Of a stretch of 64,000 nucleotides of DNA, positions 48,136 to 57,092 are shown piece after piece. The position numbers and the translations under genes are program-made. Within the stretch, counting starts at the first letter, position 1. Each line of letters starts with the position of its first letter. This DNA is from AB-629-J13 sp964518835 (GTDB lineage: Bacteria > Fidelibacterota > Marinisomatia > Marinisomatales > AB-629-J13), in NCBI GenBank assembly GCA_964518835.1, contig CAZFKU010000001.1, positions 33,853-97,852 of the forward strand, in the 5' to 3' direction. Under the pieces are notes generated by a model. It did no database searches. It saw nothing but the letters and a program-made list of their open reading frames with translations, and had not been told where the DNA came from.

Positions 48136-48172
48136 ATAAACTAATTGTATAAATAATAATTTGACCATGGTA

Positions 48173-48203
48173 GTAAAAAAGGGAAGGATTTACCCTTTTT
48201 TAC
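48173..48203 (-). terminator. Terminator-type hairpin 25 bases after the basic secreted protein gene
   Basis: GTAAAAAAGGG (48173-48183) pairs with CCCTTTTTTAC (48193-48203) across a 9-base loop; the 3' arm on the minus strand carries six T residues. Its distance from the stop at 48228 suits termination of that gene. A second, stronger hairpin follows about 90 bases further on. Confidence 0.55.
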
Positions 48204-48227
48204 TCCATAATCAATCTATTTTAGGTT

Positions 48228-48758
48228 TTAACCAACGTTACCTGTTTTGGCTCCTTTTTTGGTTTTACCGGTATTTTTATATCCTTTTGTGTTCTCATTG
48301 GGTTCCGGTATATCTGGTATTTTTGAGCCAGATTTCTCACATTTAGAAGCTTCGCCAAGAATTTTGTTTTTGTCAAACGAAGTTAGCGTTTCCCCTTTTT
48401 GCCATTTATTGTAAGATTTACCAAATCCAAATTTCCTTTGATACCAATTTGCTTTACTCAATTGGTCATCAAGACAGATTTTGAATTCAGTATCTGATTC
48501 AAAAGATTCACCTTTTTTGTATTTCGCTTCTTTTACAATTGGACTTATTACACCTGATTGGTAACTGCCCTTATCATCCTGACTACCTTTTACCTTTTCG
48601 ATGCCTGACTTAAGTTTGCTTTTACTTTTTTGCTTGGCTTTTGTTTTGCTTTTTTGGTAGGATGACTTCATTTTTCTTTTAGATGATTGTGCATCCATCA
48701 CTGAAGCAGATACAAAGAAGGCAACCGCAATGATTAAAATACGTGTTATTAATTTCAT
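48228..48758 (-). CDS. Small, highly basic secreted protein of unknown function
   Basis: The 176-residue product has a signal peptide (1-23, FFVSASVMDAQ). A Lys/Ser-rich stretch follows (about 24-58, QKSKTKAKQKSKSKLKSGIE), then a short core with two cysteines (about 92 and 140), KANWYQRKFGFGKSYNKWQK. The C-terminus is another basic tail (KNTGKTKKGAKTG). The start has a good AGGAAAA site. The strong positive charge could mean binding to acidic polymers such as LPS, DNA or teichoic-like glycans; nothing in the sequence proves it. It is flanked by terminators downstream and appears to be transcribed alone. Confidence 0.75.
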   Translation of the reverse strand: MKLITRILIIAVAFFVSASVMDAQSSKRKMKSSYQKSKTKAKQKSKSKLKSGIEKVKGSQDDKGSYQSGVISPIVKEAKYKKGESFESDTEFKICLDDQLSKANWYQRKFGFGKSYNKWQKGETLTSFDKNKILGEASKCEKSGSKIPDIPEPNENTKGYKNTGKTKKGAKTGNVG

Positions 48759-48859
48759 TTTATTTTCCTTTTATTTTATTTTGTGGGATTTAAGTTGAGA
48801 AAAGTCTATTTGTTTCTATTATATATAGATTAAAAAAATTTTAAAATTTGCATAAATAA

Positions 48860-50935
48860 TTACTCATAAGTTGATATTTCTTCTTTTAAAATACGAATAC
48901 CTTTTAAAAACTTCTTATCAAACGCATTATTGTAGTCATTCACTTCATAAAAGAATTGGGCGATCTCATTGTCCAATACGTAAGTATCCATATGGAGCAC
49001 TTCAGGAGATGGAAACAATATTTCAAGCCCTGCAGTAAAATTACTGATATTCTTCTGAATTTTGGGATTCATTTCCAAGACTCTTCGTAATACTAATATT
49101 TCATACAGTCTTCTTTCATGTTTTGTTTTATGGAGCATAACAGCATTCCCATCAATTGAATCATTAATATCTTTTAAATGCTTTTTATAATGTCTGTCAT
49201 CCAACTTTACTTCGGAAACATTAGCAACAGAACGACGTAAATGTTCCTCATTACTATGGTCTCCCGTATCGTTTTTAAATGAAAGAACTAAAGCTGTATT
49301 AGATTTGGATTGCATATATTTTTCATAAGTACTTTTAAATCTTTTTGTGTAAACATTGAATGGATCATTGTCCGCTGAAGCAAAATATATGATATTTGAG
49401 GGATTGATATATTTATAATATTCAACCCTTTCAACTAAATTATAAAGCATTCTCCTGATCAGTACATCTTCACCGGGAATTGATCCGGAGGTTAATTGAT
49501 TAAAATCGTCACGCATTCCTGCAGAAGGATAATAAGTCTGAATATCCTTAATATCTATTATCACATTTTGATAGATCGGGGTATTTAATGCAAATCCAAG
49601 ATCAAATACATCTGTATTTTGAATACGGTAACTGTTTTGGAATAGCATATTGCCAAGAGATTGAAAAATCTCCGAATCTTTTGGAATTACCCTTGTGAAG
49701 TCCTTATCAGGTACATCCACAATATGGGGTGTAATTACAACAATCACTTCTTTGCTGTCTTCTTTTTTTACCTTGTAACGAAATAATTTCCCCAACCATG
49801 GAATAGAACTTAAAAGAGGAATTCTCCCTTCCTGATATGTGTCTTTTTTTGAAATAAGACCACCAATTATAAAGGGAGTATTATTTGCTACCTGAACATA
49901 AGATTGGACTTTTCTGCTGTTAATTGTTGGAGCAACGGAGAAACCGGTAGATGAAGCAGTTCCTACAAGTGATTCTTCAGTTTCACTGATAATCGTTTCT
50001 ACCTGAATCGTAATTTCATCCCGGTTTGCGCTGACCCGAGGTCTCAGATTGAGTACAATACCCACGGGAATGTATTCAGTTGATGTTGTGGCAAATTGAG
50101 ATGATGCTGTGGTTTGAATTGTTGGAATTTGCTGACCGACAACAATTCGGGCTTGACGCCCATCCAATACCAAAACAGATGGTCTGGAAAGAATATTTGC
50201 TGATTCATTACTGATAAGAGATGCCAACTCTGCTTTAAAATTATGGGCATGACTTAACAGAGTTTTATCCAGCACAAAACTAAAGGGTTCGAATAAACCG
50301 GTTTCTTCATCTTCCAGAGCGAAACTTGTTTCATACATATTTCCACTGGTTCTATACCGAATTCCTAATTGGTCCGTTTCACCAGAATTAATTTCAATCA
50401 CCAATGCTTCTATCATAACCTGAATTGCAGGAACGTCAATTTCATTTGAAATCAGGTTTATCAATTTGCTTAAACTGTAAGGGTCTTCGGGATCATAAGC
50501 AATCATCAATCTTTGCAATGGTTCCCCAGTTGTTGTGTAAACCAGAGAGGATCCGCCCATATCTACATCCATACTCGTTCCGGTAGCAGACACTTCTCCC
50601 TGCATCTCCAGGAGAGTAATATTTTCGGTTTCAGGAAGGATAATAACTAAAGGTAAATTATCCATATTAGTGCCAAAACCGTTCATGAGAGTATTATTAA
50701 ATGGACCATTTGGCTGAAATAATAATTCATTGGGATTAGGTCCCTGTTCAACGGAAAAATCTATAACAGCATATCCCAGGGCTTTAAGTATCCCCGATGC
50801 TCTGTCAGTCTGAATATAACTTAATTGAATTGTTTTATATTCAACATGGATCAGTTCCGCCTGAGTCATCCCTGATATACAAATTATCAGGATCAGGTTT
50901 TTAATTTGTGTGCGTAATGTTTTCAAAAATCTCAT
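48860..50935 (-). CDS. Secretin-family outer-membrane protein with long C-terminal extension
   Basis: This 691-residue protein has a signal peptide (about 1-26). The periplasmic part includes a ring-building segment (about 165-195, IQVMIEALVIEINSGETDQL). The secretin gate domain (about 240-405) is clear: NILSRPSVLVLDGRQARIVV, VGIVLNLRPRVSANRDEIT, FIIGGLISKKDTYQEGRIPL and KEVIVVITPHIVDVP. Secretins form outer-membrane channels of type II secretion or type IV pili. The last 280 residues are an extra mixed region absent from GspD or PilQ (IYQNVIIDIKDIQTYYPS) and of unknown role. No other secretion or pilus gene is nearby. It follows a lipoprotein gene by 13 bases; the pair may be an operon. Confidence 0.88.
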   Translation of the reverse strand: MRFLKTLRTQIKNLILIICISGMTQAELIHVEYKTIQLSYIQTDRASGILKALGYAVIDFSVEQGPNPNELLFQPNGPFNNTLMNGFGTNMDNLPLVIILPETENITLLEMQGEVSATGTSMDVDMGGSSLVYTTTGEPLQRLMIAYDPEDPYSLSKLINLISNEIDVPAIQVMIEALVIEINSGETDQLGIRYRTSGNMYETSFALEDEETGLFEPFSFVLDKTLLSHAHNFKAELASLISNESANILSRPSVLVLDGRQARIVVGQQIPTIQTTASSQFATTSTEYIPVGIVLNLRPRVSANRDEITIQVETIISETEESLVGTASSTGFSVAPTINSRKVQSYVQVANNTPFIIGGLISKKDTYQEGRIPLLSSIPWLGKLFRYKVKKEDSKEVIVVITPHIVDVPDKDFTRVIPKDSEIFQSLGNMLFQNSYRIQNTDVFDLGFALNTPIYQNVIIDIKDIQTYYPSAGMRDDFNQLTSGSIPGEDVLIRRMLYNLVERVEYYKYINPSNIIYFASADNDPFNVYTKRFKSTYEKYMQSKSNTALVLSFKNDTGDHSNEEHLRRSVANVSEVKLDDRHYKKHLKDINDSIDGNAVMLHKTKHERRLYEILVLRRVLEMNPKIQKNISNFTAGLEILFPSPEVLHMDTYVLDNEIAQFFYEVNDYNNAFDKKFLKGIRILKEEISTYE

Positions 50936-50948
50936 AGTTTTCCGATGC

Positions 50949-51764
50949 TTAATAAATAGTTATTTCAATTTTAATGGGAATATTTACATTTATCACCGTA
51001 TAGTTTTCATTGTACAAAGTCGCTAATAAAGCTCCTTCATAAAAATCAAATAATGGGACAAAACTTCCGGAGACCTCATAGGATGCATTTACCTCATTTG
51101 GTAATTGAATAATAATATCATACAAGGATGGTTCATTGATTCCTTCCAATGTTCCTCCTGTTGCTGAAATTGATAAATAAGAAACATATTCTGTAAATTC
51201 CGTCATATCAGTATATTCATATTTTTGTAATACTTGATGATACGACTTTCCATCTTTTTCAAAATCCCAAATCATAAATCCGTCAAGGGGAACAACATCA
51301 CCGTCATAATCAAATGTAACATTGATGTTTGTTGTCATTCCCTGAATGGATAAAGCAAGCATTCCTGCAGACATATCAGCTGTCCATCCACCATTAGTGT
51401 ATTGTGTATCGCCGCCAATTGAACTCTCTTCAATTTTGTCAAAAGATTGATCGGAAAAGAAATCGTAATAAGTGGGAAATTGAGCTACATTTACTGTATC
51501 ACCATCAATGGTTAACAAATAAATTTTCCAATAACCTATCACTTTTGAATCTGAACGAACAGTGTATTCTGAGTGTCGAGTAACCTTAGCATTGAATTGA
51601 ACAGGAGATAGATCCTTGGTTGCATTGGAAGATACATTTAATTCCAATGTGTATAATTCGTTTGTATCAGAAAGAGTGACTCCTGAATTTAAATCGAATC
51701 CTTCCTCACAAGAGGCAAGGAAACATATGAAAATTGAAATAAATAGTATTAAATTTCGGTGCAT
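50949..51764 (-). CDS. Lipoprotein of unknown function preceding the secretin
   Basis: The 271-residue product has a lipoprotein leader with Cys19 (ICFLASCEEG). The rest is strand-rich with fn3- or Ig-like segments (TRHSEYTVRSDSKVIGYWKI; VSYLSISATGGTLEG). No known domain is recognised. The ATG has a good AGGA site. Because it is 13 bases from the secretin start, it may act like a pilotin or a partner of the secretin; that is inference only. It is divergent from the plus-strand metalloprotease gene, with 48 bases between the two starts. Confidence 0.7.
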   Translation of the reverse strand: MHRNLILFISIFICFLASCEEGFDLNSGVTLSDTNELYTLELNVSSNATKDLSPVQFNAKVTRHSEYTVRSDSKVIGYWKIYLLTIDGDTVNVAQFPTYYDFFSDQSFDKIEESSIGGDTQYTNGGWTADMSAGMLALSIQGMTTNINVTFDYDGDVVPLDGFMIWDFEKDGKSYHQVLQKYEYTDMTEFTEYVSYLSISATGGTLEGINEPSLYDIIIQLPNEVNASYEVSGSFVPLFDFYEGALLATLYNENYTVINVNIPIKIEITIY

Positions 51765-51812
51765 TTGATTCCTTTAAGGTCAGATATTGATGAAATAATA
51801 ATGAGAAAATAA

Positions 51813-53714
51813 ATGAATAACCTAAAATTACGAAACATAATAATTTATTCTAGCACCTTTTCTAAAATTCTTATTCTGCTAATAACCATCTCCTGTATAG
51901 TATTTTCAGCACAGGTGTCAGTAGAAATTGCAGCTTCAAAATGGATTTCCCATTCCAAGAATGCAACCAATTCTGTAGTGAATGAATTGGATTTTCATCC
52001 CACTCAAGTTTTAGATATTATTGCAAGAAATGGACATTCTCTCCCAGACTATGTCAAAGATGAATTGATTGAATTGGGATTTAACTTTAACGAAGAAATT
52101 GTAAGATTAAATCGACCGGAATTGAATGATGTTCAGTATGTTGATTCGGGAATTTTTCGGTTTCACTATACACTGTCCGGTGATCATGCAGTATTGCCGG
52201 AAGATGATGACGGAAATGGAATTCCAGATTATGTAGAAAGAATGAAACAGTATTTTGATGACATAGCAGTCATCGATTTTGACCAGGAAAATTATATCCT
52301 GCCACCCAGTGATGATTGGTACTTTAATCAGGAGAATGGAGGTTCAGGTCATTTTGATGTGTACCTATATGCATTTAATCCTGATTTTTATGGATTTGTT
52401 CAAGCTGAAAATTATGCACAAAATTTTTCGGAAATCACTCGTGGAGACAATGAAAATTCTCCTGACGTTTCAGAAAATAATGCCCTTGTTTCATGGATGG
52501 CTATGAGAAATAATTATGCTGATTTTCCCGGAATCGAATCGAACAACGTTCAGGTAACCTCTGCTCATGAGTTTTACCATGCCATCCAATACGGTTATGA
52601 TGCCTGGGAGCGACCATGGATCAAAGAAGCAAGTGCCGTCTGGATGGAAGAAATTCATTATCCTGATATCAATGATTGTTATCAGTATTTGCCTTTATAT
52701 TTTAATTCTCCTGAACTGGGCCCCAATATTGAAACACTGAGAATGTATGGATCCTACATTTATGTTTTATATCTTGTGGATAATCATTTCGATATGAATT
52801 TTATGAAATCCTTCTGGGAAAACAGTATTAATCATGACAGTTACGAATTAACGGATTACAGTATCATCACATTAAAGGAAACCATGGATCAGCACAATCC
52901 CAATTTCACATCAGAAGTATTTAATGATAACCAATTTGAAAAGATCACCAATGATTTTCTTATAGCAAACGCATTAGTAACGAATAACGATATGTATAAT
53001 TCAATATACCATTACGATGAAGTTATCCATGAAGATTGGCCCATCACAGGACCCACTTATGAACAAGAAATTGATTCACTTGGGTCAGAACCAACTTTTA
53101 TTCCTTATAAACTTGTTGGGACATTCGGTGCTCATTACTATAAAGTAAATGTGAGTGAAGCCACACTTGTAAACATCTCCATTGAATTACTCCCGTACTA
53201 TCCTGAAGAAGGAAACCTGTATCTCACAATTATCAATAATACCGATATCAGCACGACACATATGAATGAACCTGAGCAAGTGGTTGAAGATTTATTATTT
53301 ACAAATGAAGTGGTTTTTTTCGTATCTGCCTTCAGCTATGAATTCGATGACTTGTTTTATGGAATCAGGATTGTACCAAATTCCCCTGCCTCAACAGATA
53401 TGTTAGCCATCGAAACGGATGATTTGTATCCTGCTGATTATCATTTGAAAGAGAATTTCCCTAATCCTTTTAACCCGGTTACAACCTTTTCTTATTCTGT
53501 TTCAATTCAAAGCAAAATATCTTTAGAAATATTTGATATTAGAGGACAACAAATCACTCAGTTAACTGACAGGGTTCACATTCCGGGTGAATATTCCCTG
53601 GAATGGGACGGGATGGATAAATTAGGAAATAAATTAGAAAGCGGAATTTATATTTACACCTTAAATGTAAACGGACAAATGATAGATTCCAGGAAGATGG
53701 TTTTTCTGAAATAA
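51813..53714 (+). CDS. MXAN_6640-type metalloprotease with T9SS sorting domain
   Basis: This is the only long plus-strand gene: 633 residues with a signal peptide (to about 34). A Ca-binding-like loop DDDGNGIPDYVE (about 131-142) precedes the zinc site His252-Glu253-x-x-His256 (TSAHEFYHAIQYGYD). Trp/Glu residues follow (WIKEASAVWMEE, Glu272) as in the MXAN_6640 family of putative proteases. From about 545 the protein has a T9SS domain (ENFPNPFNP, then GIYIYTLNVNGQ and MVFLK) but not the two-repeat cassette seen in the minus-strand cargo. Its stop abuts the stop of the convergent transporter gene with no space for a terminator. Confidence 0.9.
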   Translation: MNNLKLRNIIIYSSTFSKILILLITISCIVFSAQVSVEIAASKWISHSKNATNSVVNELDFHPTQVLDIIARNGHSLPDYVKDELIELGFNFNEEIVRLNRPELNDVQYVDSGIFRFHYTLSGDHAVLPEDDDGNGIPDYVERMKQYFDDIAVIDFDQENYILPPSDDWYFNQENGGSGHFDVYLYAFNPDFYGFVQAENYAQNFSEITRGDNENSPDVSENNALVSWMAMRNNYADFPGIESNNVQVTSAHEFYHAIQYGYDAWERPWIKEASAVWMEEIHYPDINDCYQYLPLYFNSPELGPNIETLRMYGSYIYVLYLVDNHFDMNFMKSFWENSINHDSYELTDYSIITLKETMDQHNPNFTSEVFNDNQFEKITNDFLIANALVTNNDMYNSIYHYDEVIHEDWPITGPTYEQEIDSLGSEPTFIPYKLVGTFGAHYYKVNVSEATLVNISIELLPYYPEEGNLYLTIINNTDISTTHMNEPEQVVEDLLFTNEVVFFVSAFSYEFDDLFYGIRIVPNSPASTDMLAIETDDLYPADYHLKENFPNPFNPVTTFSYSVSIQSKISLEIFDIRGQQITQLTDRVHIPGEYSLEWDGMDKLGNKLESGIYIYTLNVNGQMIDSRKMVFLK

Positions 53715-56700
53715 CTAATTTGCCTGAGCTTCCTGTAACTTAATATTAGTTTCACGGAGTCTTCCTGAAAGCAGTTTAATAATTTCCTGCATTATTTCCG
53801 CATTACCAGCCATCAGCTCATAAAATCCATCCTGTGCAATTTTAAGCAGGGTTGTTTCTGCTTCTGCAGTAGCATCCGCAGACCGAGGTTCTTGGTCTAA
53901 TAATGCCATTTCTCCCAGAACGGTGCTTTTTCCTAAAGTCACAATATGGTGTTCGCCTTTATGAATTTTCACATTTCCATCAACCACGACATACATGGAA
54001 TCTCCGTAATCTCCTTCCGAAAACATGAGAGACTCGTCCGAATGATGTATTTCTTCAGCGATCTGAGCGATCCTTGTTAAGACATCTCCGGGAATATTCT
54101 TAAAGAGTTCCACTGATTTTAACAGGATGGTTTTTTCCAAAATTGAATACATATCTGTCTCCTTACTCAAGTGATAGTTTTCCAAGGGAATAATTTGTTT
54201 AATTTGTCCGGTCTCATCCTCGATCCGGTTGAATAACTGGTCTATAAAAATTGTGTCCTGAACTTTATCCCAATTGATCATTTCCAACAAATCCTGGCGG
54301 TTGCTCTTTATTATGTAATTCAGGGCTATAGCTTCTTTCCATTTATGGTCACCATGTATCCATGACAAAACCAAATCATCAAAGTTAACCAAAATATCAT
54401 TAAATAATTCCTTGCCGGTTTTAACAGTATCCATATCGTTATCAATAAGAGGCATAGTCATTTTTCGATTTCCGGGAGAAAAGGTGCTATCCACCAGTTC
54501 CAGTACGTAGGGCATTAATTCCGGGTCTTCGCTGGACACATATTGAATATAGGTTTCAATGGGAGTTTTGGGATCATGCAGGACACCCAATTTTAACATG
54601 ATCGGAATAATTTTTTTGATATCACTGTTGATATGATCTCTAAGTAAAAAACAATTCTCATCATCAGGAAGACAATGTAAAAATAATTCCAGTTGAAACA
54701 CTCTTTTTGCAATGATATCCAGATCAAGTCCAATTTCTTTTATAAACTCATCTGAGGGAGGTTCTTTTCTGGAAACGGACAATAGCGAATTTGTTACTTC
54801 GGATAAAGTGTTTAGGTAGGGTTCACTCAATCCTTTATGCAGAATGTCTGCTGATTTTGAAACGCCATAATGTTTTAAACATCGGATTATCCCGATTCGC
54901 ATTGGAAATGTATTATTCTGAGAATATAATTGATTATCTAGGTTATTTAATACTAGTTCATCATCAAATCCGGATAGTGCCTGCCGTGCTTGAATAGCGG
55001 TTTTTGGATGTGCTAAATTACCGATAATATGATCTAATAATTCCGGGTTTTGTCTGATCTCGGCGATCTTCAAGGATTCTTCACGAATATCAGGGGACTC
55101 ATGCTGCAGAAAATCTTCCAATTTTTTGTCATCTAAAATCCCCATGGGTTTATCTAAAAACTGAAGTGCGGTTTTAATTTCATGAACATCTGAACTGATT
55201 AATAATAGCTGTAAAACAGTCTTCGCTTCTTCTATATGCAAATTCATTTTCATAAGTGAACATGCACTGGCAGACCGAATCTCTAAATTATCATGATCCA
55301 GGTTCTCCATAAAATCACCTGATAATGTTGAAAGGTTTCTATCTCCCGCAACAGCAATGGATTCAGGTTTTATATCCTCACTTATTTTTGCTGATTCAAT
55401 GATGTCCTGATCCAGGAGGATATTCGGTTTATCTTTTGCTAATTCAAGTACAGCTTTTTTAACATTAGCAGTCCCATTCCTGAATAAATTTGTTAATGTA
55501 TCTTTCCAAGGATCGAGGGGCATGGTTTTAATGAGATCTATCCCGAATAATTGTTTGAACTCATCCTCATCCGTCAGTGTTTTTTCGATGGTCTGGACAA
55601 TATGATTATCAGTAACATCAAATTCTACATCTTCAAGGTTTAATTGACGTTTCTCAATGGCTTTCATGAGAGTTTTTACATACCCGTTTTTCAATCGAAA
55701 ACTGTTCCATACCCATGCTATGATTCCAACCAAGGCAATAATACTGAGCAGGTTCAATTTATCTGTTGGTACAATTTTAAATTGCACCAATACAAAAATG
55801 AGTATTCCCACCACCCCTTCCAAAGATGCCCTGATTGCACTGTCAATAACAGGTTTTGCCTGTTTTTTTCTGTCCTTTGGAACGGGAAGCCAGAGAATCT
55901 CCTGGGATGCATTGTTGATTGAAAATTTAAATACCTGATCTGAAAATTTGGCCATAAAAACTGAAATCAGGATTGGAATCATAAGAAATCCCGATGATCC
56001 TAAAGCAAGTGAGATCGGTAAAAATAATAGTCCAGCAAGTATTCCAAACCGGGCTAAAACCACTCCCGTTATAAAAAACTGCATGATGATTGTTGCAGCA
56101 CCTGTGGCCATGTAATACGTTCCGAAAAAACTTACCAGATCATCCTGAGCCGGGAAAGTTTGTACCGCAGTCATTTTAAACTGATAATCAATTATTTTTG
56201 AGATAAAGGCTGCCAGACCGATTAGCAGTGCAATTGATTTTAAATAAGGATCAAATTTAAATTTTGTTTTCCCTTTTTTCGGTTCTTCTTTAGACTTTTT
56301 GATTTGCTTTGGATCTTGATCCGTTTCCCGGTACCTGTTTATGAGAATTCCCATTGAAACATAAAGCACAATAAAGAAAATGGTCAGGTATAGTAGTTTA
56401 TCAGAACCAAATGTTTTGACGAATGGTTTGAGCGAATATCCTGCGAGCATTCCTGCAACAGACCCGCCGGCACCTAAAATACTGAAAAGACGTTTTGCCT
56501 GACGGGCATCAAAAATTTCTCCTGCCAACATCCAGAATTGGAGAATAGAGAGGGAAACGACTATTTCCATAAATACAAACAGGACTGGTATCAACCATTT
56601 TTCCGGCAAATGAGTTATGGATTCCCCGGCAGAGTACATGGAAAAAAGTCTGGTGAGAGAAATTTGAATTGTCAAAAGGATTACAGCAAAAATCACACCA

Positions 56701-56945
56701 CCTGTGGTTATGATCTGTATGATATCCTTTCCATCGGTAACCCGCTTGTAAACGTTGATCACAATCACCATGGTAATAGCGATCGCAACGAACATTAGTG
56801 GCAGGTAGCTGCGGTCAAATAGGTTAAGGAAAAATGCATCACGGGCTGAACCACCTGTGATGCTGGTGGCAACTACTGCAAAAAACTGGACAAAAAGAAT
56901 CAGTACCTGTCTGCGTTCATCCTTTTTGATATTAAACAGTTTCAA
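53715..56945 (-). CDS. ATP/ADP-translocase-like transporter fused to HEAT repeats and a cyclic-nucleotide-binding domain
   Basis: This 1076-residue protein starts at a TTG (56945). The N-terminal half (about 15-435) has around 12 hydrophobic helices and resembles the TLC/NTT nucleotide transporters (TGGSARDAFFLNLF; MLAGEIFDARQAKRLFSILG, then AGGSVAGM). A soluble middle part (about 440-920) consists of HEAT-like helix pairs (SADILHKGLSEPYLNTLSEV). The C-terminal domain (about 935-1060) is a cNMP-binding fold: SEGDYGDSMYVVVDGNVKIH and GEMALLDQEPRSADATAEAE, with the Glu and Arg of the phosphate-binding cassette. In the free-living context inferred here it may sense or move nucleotides. The fused sensor suggests regulation by cAMP or cGMP. 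Its stop abuts the convergent protease gene. Confidence 0.85.
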   Translation of the reverse strand: MKLFNIKKDERRQVLILFVQFFAVVATSITGGSARDAFFLNLFDRSYLPLMFVAIAITMVIVINVYKRVTDGKDIIQIITTGGVIFAVILLTIQISLTRLFSMYSAGESITHLPEKWLIPVLFVFMEIVVSLSILQFWMLAGEIFDARQAKRLFSILGAGGSVAGMLAGYSLKPFVKTFGSDKLLYLTIFFIVLYVSMGILINRYRETDQDPKQIKKSKEEPKKGKTKFKFDPYLKSIALLIGLAAFISKIIDYQFKMTAVQTFPAQDDLVSFFGTYYMATGAATIIMQFFITGVVLARFGILAGLLFLPISLALGSSGFLMIPILISVFMAKFSDQVFKFSINNASQEILWLPVPKDRKKQAKPVIDSAIRASLEGVVGILIFVLVQFKIVPTDKLNLLSIIALVGIIAWVWNSFRLKNGYVKTLMKAIEKRQLNLEDVEFDVTDNHIVQTIEKTLTDEDEFKQLFGIDLIKTMPLDPWKDTLTNLFRNGTANVKKAVLELAKDKPNILLDQDIIESAKISEDIKPESIAVAGDRNLSTLSGDFMENLDHDNLEIRSASACSLMKMNLHIEEAKTVLQLLLISSDVHEIKTALQFLDKPMGILDDKKLEDFLQHESPDIREESLKIAEIRQNPELLDHIIGNLAHPKTAIQARQALSGFDDELVLNNLDNQLYSQNNTFPMRIGIIRCLKHYGVSKSADILHKGLSEPYLNTLSEVTNSLLSVSRKEPPSDEFIKEIGLDLDIIAKRVFQLELFLHCLPDDENCFLLRDHINSDIKKIIPIMLKLGVLHDPKTPIETYIQYVSSEDPELMPYVLELVDSTFSPGNRKMTMPLIDNDMDTVKTGKELFNDILVNFDDLVLSWIHGDHKWKEAIALNYIIKSNRQDLLEMINWDKVQDTIFIDQLFNRIEDETGQIKQIIPLENYHLSKETDMYSILEKTILLKSVELFKNIPGDVLTRIAQIAEEIHHSDESLMFSEGDYGDSMYVVVDGNVKIHKGEHHIVTLGKSTVLGEMALLDQEPRSADATAEAETTLLKIAQDGFYELMAGNAEIMQEIIKLLSGRLRETNIKLQEAQAN

Positions 56946-57056
56946 TAGAGTATGTGGGTTGTTAAACTTTGGTTATGATATTCAGAAGGTAAATATTATA
57001 TGGTAAATTTAAAAATGAATGAATTGACGGACAAATGTCCATATTGTTTTATACGG

Positions 57057-57082
57057 TAAAATACAGGATCAAATCATCCTGT
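57057..57082 (-). terminator. Weak intrinsic terminator after the outer-membrane barrel gene
   Basis: ACAGGAT (57063-57069) pairs with ATCCTGT (57076-57082) over a 6-base loop; on the minus strand ATTTTACC follows. It lies 11 bases after the stop at 57093 and within the 147-base gap before the transporter gene. The stem is 7 bp with a short T-run, so its strength is doubtful. Confidence 0.45.
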
Positions 57083-57092
57083 TGAGTGAAAT

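Noticed and set aside
48161..48346. Plus-strand 61-codon frame over the terminator region
   Set aside because: It runs through a terminator hairpin and antisense to the basic-protein gene; the product is only hydrophobic/aromatic-rich.
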